11,636 nucleotides of DNA, taken from Neocallimastix lanati (nom. inval.). Taxonomy: Eukaryota; Neocallimastigomycota; Neocallimastigomycetes; Neocallimastigales; Neocallimastigaceae. The translations under genes were made by a program, and so were the position numbers. The stretch is taken from positions 1 through 11,636 of the forward strand of contig JACVTC010000694.1 in assembly GCA_016946835.1 (NCBI GenBank), given 5' to 3'. Of this stretch, positions 8,911-11,636 are shown piece after piece. A model generated the notes under the pieces. It worked only from the letters and a program-made list of their open reading frames with translations. It was not told the DNA's origin and made no database searches. Numbering within the stretch: position 1 is the stretch's first letter; each line of letters starts with the position of its first letter.

Positions 8911-10114
8911 AATAAATAATAATGAAAATAATAATAATGATGAAAAATTTTTAAATGATTTTATTGATAATTATATAAAACAAAAATTTGTAGAAATAGA
9001 TGGGATTATTTATTATAAACAAAATAATAATTTAAGAAGAGTAATTTTTAATGAAAAAGAAAAATGGAAATTAATTAATTTAGCACATAACGTAGGACAT
9101 GAAGGTTGTTATAAAACCTATCATAGATTAAAAAGAGATTACTTTTGGAAAGGAATGAATAAAGATATAAAAATATTTATAAAATGTTGTAAGAAATGTC
9201 AAATGTATAAGCCACAGCCTCAAAATAAATACCCTGAAGATATTCCAACACCACCAGGATTGCCTTTCACAAGAGTTGGTTTAGATTTAGTTGGTCCATT
9301 ATATACAACTGCTAGAGGAAATAGATATATCATAGTATTAGTTGACTACCTTACCAAATGGGTGGAAGCTGAACCATTAGAAAAAACAGAATCTGAAGAT
9401 GTAATAAGATTTTTAATTAATGTGTTTTCGAGGCATGGAATACCAGAGTTATTAATTACAGATAATGGCCCACAACTTATTTCAGATAAAACTAAAGCTT
9501 TTCTCGATTTGCATGATGTATATGTACATAATGTGGCTACGTATCATCCACCTTCTAATGGAGAAGTTGAGAATAGAAATAGAGAAATTGGAAAATATTT
9601 GCGGCTTTTAGGAAAAAATAATAAAGATTGGGATGATATTCTACCTAGTGCTTTATGGGCGCTTAGAACAGCGAAGAATGAAGTAACAAAATATAGCAGT
9701 TTTGAATTACTTTATGGTAGAAGGGATTTGCAACCTTTCGAACTTACAATTAATGTTGATCAAAAACATGAAGATGAAACTGATGAAGAATATTATTTAA
9801 GAAAATTTATTACACATAATAAATGGATTAATGAAGCTATTCGGAATATAGAAACTGCTAATGAACTATGGAAAGATAGAAGAAAACAAATTAAAAGATT
9901 AAGAAGTGAATTTAAACCTGGAGATTTAGTATTAATCAGGAATTTTAATAGAAGAAAATTGGACCCTTATTTTATTGGACCATTAAAAATAGTTAAGCAA
10001 CAATTTAATACTGTTACAGTTTGTGATCCAATTACTAATGAAGTTGCCGAAAGAAATATACATCTCAAAAATGTTATTCCTTATATAAGTAGTTTTGTAG
10101 AAATCACTGATTAA
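5213..10114 (+). CDS. pol: Pol polyprotein: protease, reverse transcriptase, RNase H, integrase
   Basis: This 1633-residue open frame copies the element RNA into DNA and integrates it. Residue numbers count from the TTG at 5213. The frame is actually open from 5117 and the first in-frame ATG is 5372, so it is probably made as part of Gag-Pol rather than from its own start. Protease: FLDSCASVNLIT (D137) and DVLIGINTL (206-214). Reverse transcriptase, about 400-580: D497 in STIDLFSGYHQI and Y559-D562 (YIDD). RNase H, about 700-825: D708 (RTDAS), E750, D777 (YTDHKPL), D821 (IADALSR). An Asn-rich linker follows (about 828-1245). Integrase: zinc site H1292, H1296, C1326, C1329; catalytic D1358, D1417 and E1453, the last two in D-x35-E spacing; a GPY/F-like module around FIGPLKI. 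No chromodomain follows. All key residues are present except a DSC protease signature. Confidence 0.93.
8120..8173 (+). repeat. three tandem 18-bp repeats inside pol
   Basis: The unit AATAGCAATTGTAATAAA occurs at 8120-8137 and 8138-8155 without change, then at 8156-8173 with two substitutions. It encodes NSNCNK twice, then NSNYDK. The repeat is in frame, so its expansion lengthens the linker without disrupting pol. It shows that the Asn linker grew partly by segmental duplication as well as by trinucleotide slippage. Confidence 0.85.
8831..8908 (+). repeat. (AAT)26 microsatellite encoding 26 consecutive Asn
   Basis: Twenty-six uninterrupted AAT codons encode residues 1207-1232 of pol, just upstream of the integrase zinc-binding domain. 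It is the longest pure trinucleotide run in the window. Uniform AAT without AAC suggests recent expansion by replication slippage. Confidence 0.95.
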
Positions 10115-10160
10115 TATTAATATTTAAAAAATAATAATAGTTTAAAATAAATCACTACCT

Positions 10161-10200
<40 letters not shown>

Positions 10201-10288
10201 ATAATAATCATATAATTATATTACAAAAAAAAAAAAAAAATAATGCCTTATAAATTTTAAAATTTATTATTTCATACAAATATTCTTT

Positions 10289-10309
10289 AGACTTCAAGGG
10301 ACGAAGTCT
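10289..10309 (+). promoter_or_regulatory. hairpin upstream of the 3' LTR
   Basis: AGACTTC (10289-10295) and GAAGTCT (10303-10309) form a perfect 7-bp stem with a 7-nt loop, AAGGGAC. CTTT (10285-10288) and AAAG (10315-10318) could extend it across a bulge. The purine-rich loop and 3' arm (AAGGGACGAAG, 10296-10306) sit 23 bp from the LTR, so the structure may relate to plus-strand priming. The role is inferred from position only. Confidence 0.45.
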
Positions 10310-10314
10310 GATCT

Positions 10315-10327
10315 AAAGCGTGGGCGT
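10315..10327 (+). promoter_or_regulatory. degenerate polypurine tract candidate
   Basis: AAAGCGTGGGCG lies directly before the 3' LTR, where plus-strand DNA synthesis is primed in LTR elements. It is purine-rich but interrupted by C and T, and TTC separates it from the LTR start at 10330. A cleaner purine run, AAGGGACGAAG, lies slightly upstream. Which one serves as primer cannot be decided from sequence alone. Confidence 0.35.
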
Positions 10328-10329
10328 TC

Positions 10330-10994
10330 TGATACAAGATGAAAAGAAAAATAATGATATTTTAAAATTATTATTAAATTATATTAATTATATAAAGTTT
10401 GTAAAATATATATTATTATAAAATTAAAATTAATTATATAAAAATGATGAATTATATTAATTATAATCATATAAAATAATATTATTATAGTATAAAATTT
10501 AATTATTATAATATAAACTTTTATATTAATGTTTATATAAAATATAACAATTATGATTAATATAGAGATAATAATTATAAAAAAAAATATATAAAAATAT
10601 TATAAAAAAAAAAAAAATGTTTTTGTTAAAAAAAAAAAAATTATTGATATATGTTAATTAGTAATAGTTGATTTAATATAAGAAAAATGTTTTAATTAGT
10701 TAAGATAGTAGTTTAGTTATTAGTTTTAATAAAATTAGTTGTTTAAGTAATTAATTGTAGAATATTATAATTAAATTACAATTATTAATTGTTAATTAAT
10801 ATGATAAAAATAAAATAAAATAAAATAAAATAAAATAAAAATAAAATATTACAAAACAAATATCCTAAAATAAAAATTTTAAATAATTAAATAAAATAAT
10901 TAATATTATTATTAGAATATATAATTTAGTACAATTCCCCAGTGTAGCGCCCAAAACTATTATAAATACGAATATTTTAAAATATATCGTATCA
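10330..10994 (+). repeat. 3' LTR
   Basis: This 665-bp LTR runs from TGATAC to GTATCA and matches 1380-2048. By eye there are about 20 differences, of which only about five are substitutions. The rest are indels, mostly single A or T, plus one 4-5 bp change near 10415 and a rearranged A run near 10628-10640. The GC island with the self-primer sequence (10941-10956) is identical to the 5' copy. Confidence 0.92.
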
Positions 10995-10998
10995 CTTA
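10995..10998. repeat. target-site duplication, right (CTTA)
   Basis: This copy of the CTTA found at 1376-1379 adjoins the last base of the 3' LTR. Removing the element and one CTTA would restore the pre-insertion sequence ATTAACTTACAATACAG. Confidence 0.75.
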
Positions 10999-11636
10999 CA
11001 ATACAGAATGAACAAATAATACTAATTGTGCTAGAATAATATAAATTATTCTAACCTTATAGATTATTCTATTCTATATATATTGGAACTTTCCAATATT
11101 CTTCAAATATTACTAAATAGAAATCTTAAGTTAATAAATCACTAATTAACTTATAATTCCTTTTTGAATTATCGATCCGATTCCATTATAATGTATTAAA
11201 AATCTTTAGCCAAGAATATTGTCCTTGCCCACTTAATATATTAATATTATATTTCTTTTGTATTATGTTATATTGAAAATAATCAAATCTATTTAATTAG
11301 TTATTAAAATTTTCGTTATCAATTTAAATTTATTTTTAATTACTAAATTTAACTAAACCACAATAAAATATTCTGTATAATCTCTTTATTTTTATTTTAT
11401 ATATATTAGTATTAAATTATTATTAAATAATTAATAATTCAATAATATATAACTACTATTTATAACAATAATATTATTAACTAAAATAATAATTCAATTT
11501 CAATTTAAATGTTTTATTTATAAAAATAATTAGTAATTAGTTTATTAAAAAATAGTTAGGCTTTACAAATTTTAATTTGATAAAAAAATAAATACAGTAA
11601 TTTTAGTGAAATAAAATATAATCAATAACTTTCTTT
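10999..11636. other. AT-rich right flank without genes
   Basis: This is 638 bp with no open frame of useful length and no recognisable RNA gene. Two inverted repeats stand out: TAGAATAAT/ATTATTCTA (11032-11040/11045-11053) and ATATTGGAA/TTCCAATAT (11080-11088/11091-11099, 2-nt spacer). The second resembles motifs seen near the ends of some copia LTRs, but no LTR boundary or partner copy is present, so I make no such call. The remainder is plain AT-rich sequence. Confidence 0.6.

Larger units (their letters stand above)
7694..8947 (+). repeat. Asn/Lys-rich insertion between RNase H and integrase
   Basis: About 418 codons of low-complexity sequence lie between the last RNase H motif (IADALSRL) and the start of the integrase region (EKFLNDFIDNYIKQ). 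Asn predominates, with Lys, Ile, Glu and Asp. It has no Gly/Pro-rich hinge and no recognisable fold. In other Ty3/gypsy elements this junction is short and is often where RT-RNase H and integrase are separated proteolytically. The frame is kept throughout, including several A5-A7 runs. Asn is encoded almost only by AAT here, whereas the gag-side tract mixes AAC and AAT. Confidence 0.8.
10115..10329 (+). other. 3' untranslated region of the retrotransposon
   Basis: This non-coding sequence lies between the pol stop (TAA 10112-10114) and the 3' LTR. It holds an A24 run (10161-10184), a (TA)n stretch (about 10186-10202) and an A16 run (10225-10240). Its last 50 bp, a hairpin and a G-rich segment, are much less AT-rich than the rest and are probably the plus-strand priming region. 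Confidence 0.7.
1380..10994 (+). mobile_element. full-length Ty3/gypsy LTR retrotransposon, Asn-rich, probably self-primed
   Basis: This is a 9.6-kb element with paired LTRs, a primer-binding region, gag, pol and a 3' untranslated region, bounded by CTTA target duplications. The pol order protease, reverse transcriptase, RNase H, integrase places it in Ty3/gypsy (Metaviridae) rather than copia, where integrase precedes RT. Two features point towards the Tf1/sushi style: LTR-to-leader complementarity that allows self-priming, and a gag-pol layout that reads as a single polyprotein once A-run indels are discounted. No chromodomain is visible after the integrase and there is no env. The length exceeds the usual 5-7 kb because Asn-rich coding sequence adds over 3 kb. 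The broken gag frame makes this particular copy unlikely to be autonomous as written. Confidence 0.92.

Noticed and set aside
10058-10114. Chromodomain after the integrase
   Set aside because: Pol stops about 20 residues after the GPY/F-like and adjacent segment. No aromatic-cage or chromo-like sequence is present.
10115-10329. env or other third gene
   Set aside because: Only 215 non-coding bases separate the pol stop from the 3' LTR.

Overview
The window is about 80% A+T. It contains no identifiable host gene and is dominated by retroelements nested in AT-rich intergenic DNA. Strings of AAT/AAC codons that encode long asparagine tracts, extreme A+T content and a Ty3/gypsy-type pol together suggest an AT-rich fungus. 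An anaerobic gut fungus (Neocallimastigomycota) fits best, with a dictyostelid-like amoebozoan as the main alternative. This assignment is an inference from composition and protein style, not a species identification.

Layout. Positions 51-693 hold a repeat unit of about 640 bp with LTR-like ends (TGTAACG...CGTTACA) flanked by the 5-bp direct repeat CTGAG. A second copy, about 97% identical, starts at 748 and runs to 1379. Each copy carries a degenerate tRNA-like sequence on the minus strand, with A-box and B-box motifs at normal tRNA spacing. A full-length LTR retrotransposon (1380-10994) is inserted at the 3' end of the second copy. It has 669- and 665-bp LTRs with 6-bp inverted ends (TGATAC/GTATCA) and a 4-bp target duplication (CTTA). 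The final 640 bp (10999-11636) is AT-rich flank with inverted repeats and no coding potential that I can see.

Inside the retrotransposon, just after the 5' LTR, lies a sequence complementary to a stretch within the LTR itself (1994-2009 against 2051-2057 plus 2070-2078). This suggests self-primed reverse transcription of the kind established for the Tf1/sushi group. A Gag follows, with capsid-like and CCHC nucleocapsid regions, then an exceptionally long Asn-rich segment of about 2 kb. Last comes a long open pol reading frame (5213-10114) with protease, reverse transcriptase, RNase H and integrase. A second Asn-rich block of about 420 residues separates RNase H from integrase. All pol catalytic residues are present except that the protease signature reads DSC instead of DSG/DTG.

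The gag-to-pol path is interrupted by eight one-base length changes, each in a short A run (five net losses, three net gains). If those are discounted, gag and pol read as one polyprotein, as in Tf1. The two LTRs differ mainly by one-base A/T indels as well. The copy is therefore either an older, decaying insertion or one whose sequence carries homopolymer length errors. The sequence alone does not settle this, although pol crosses two A9 runs without losing frame.
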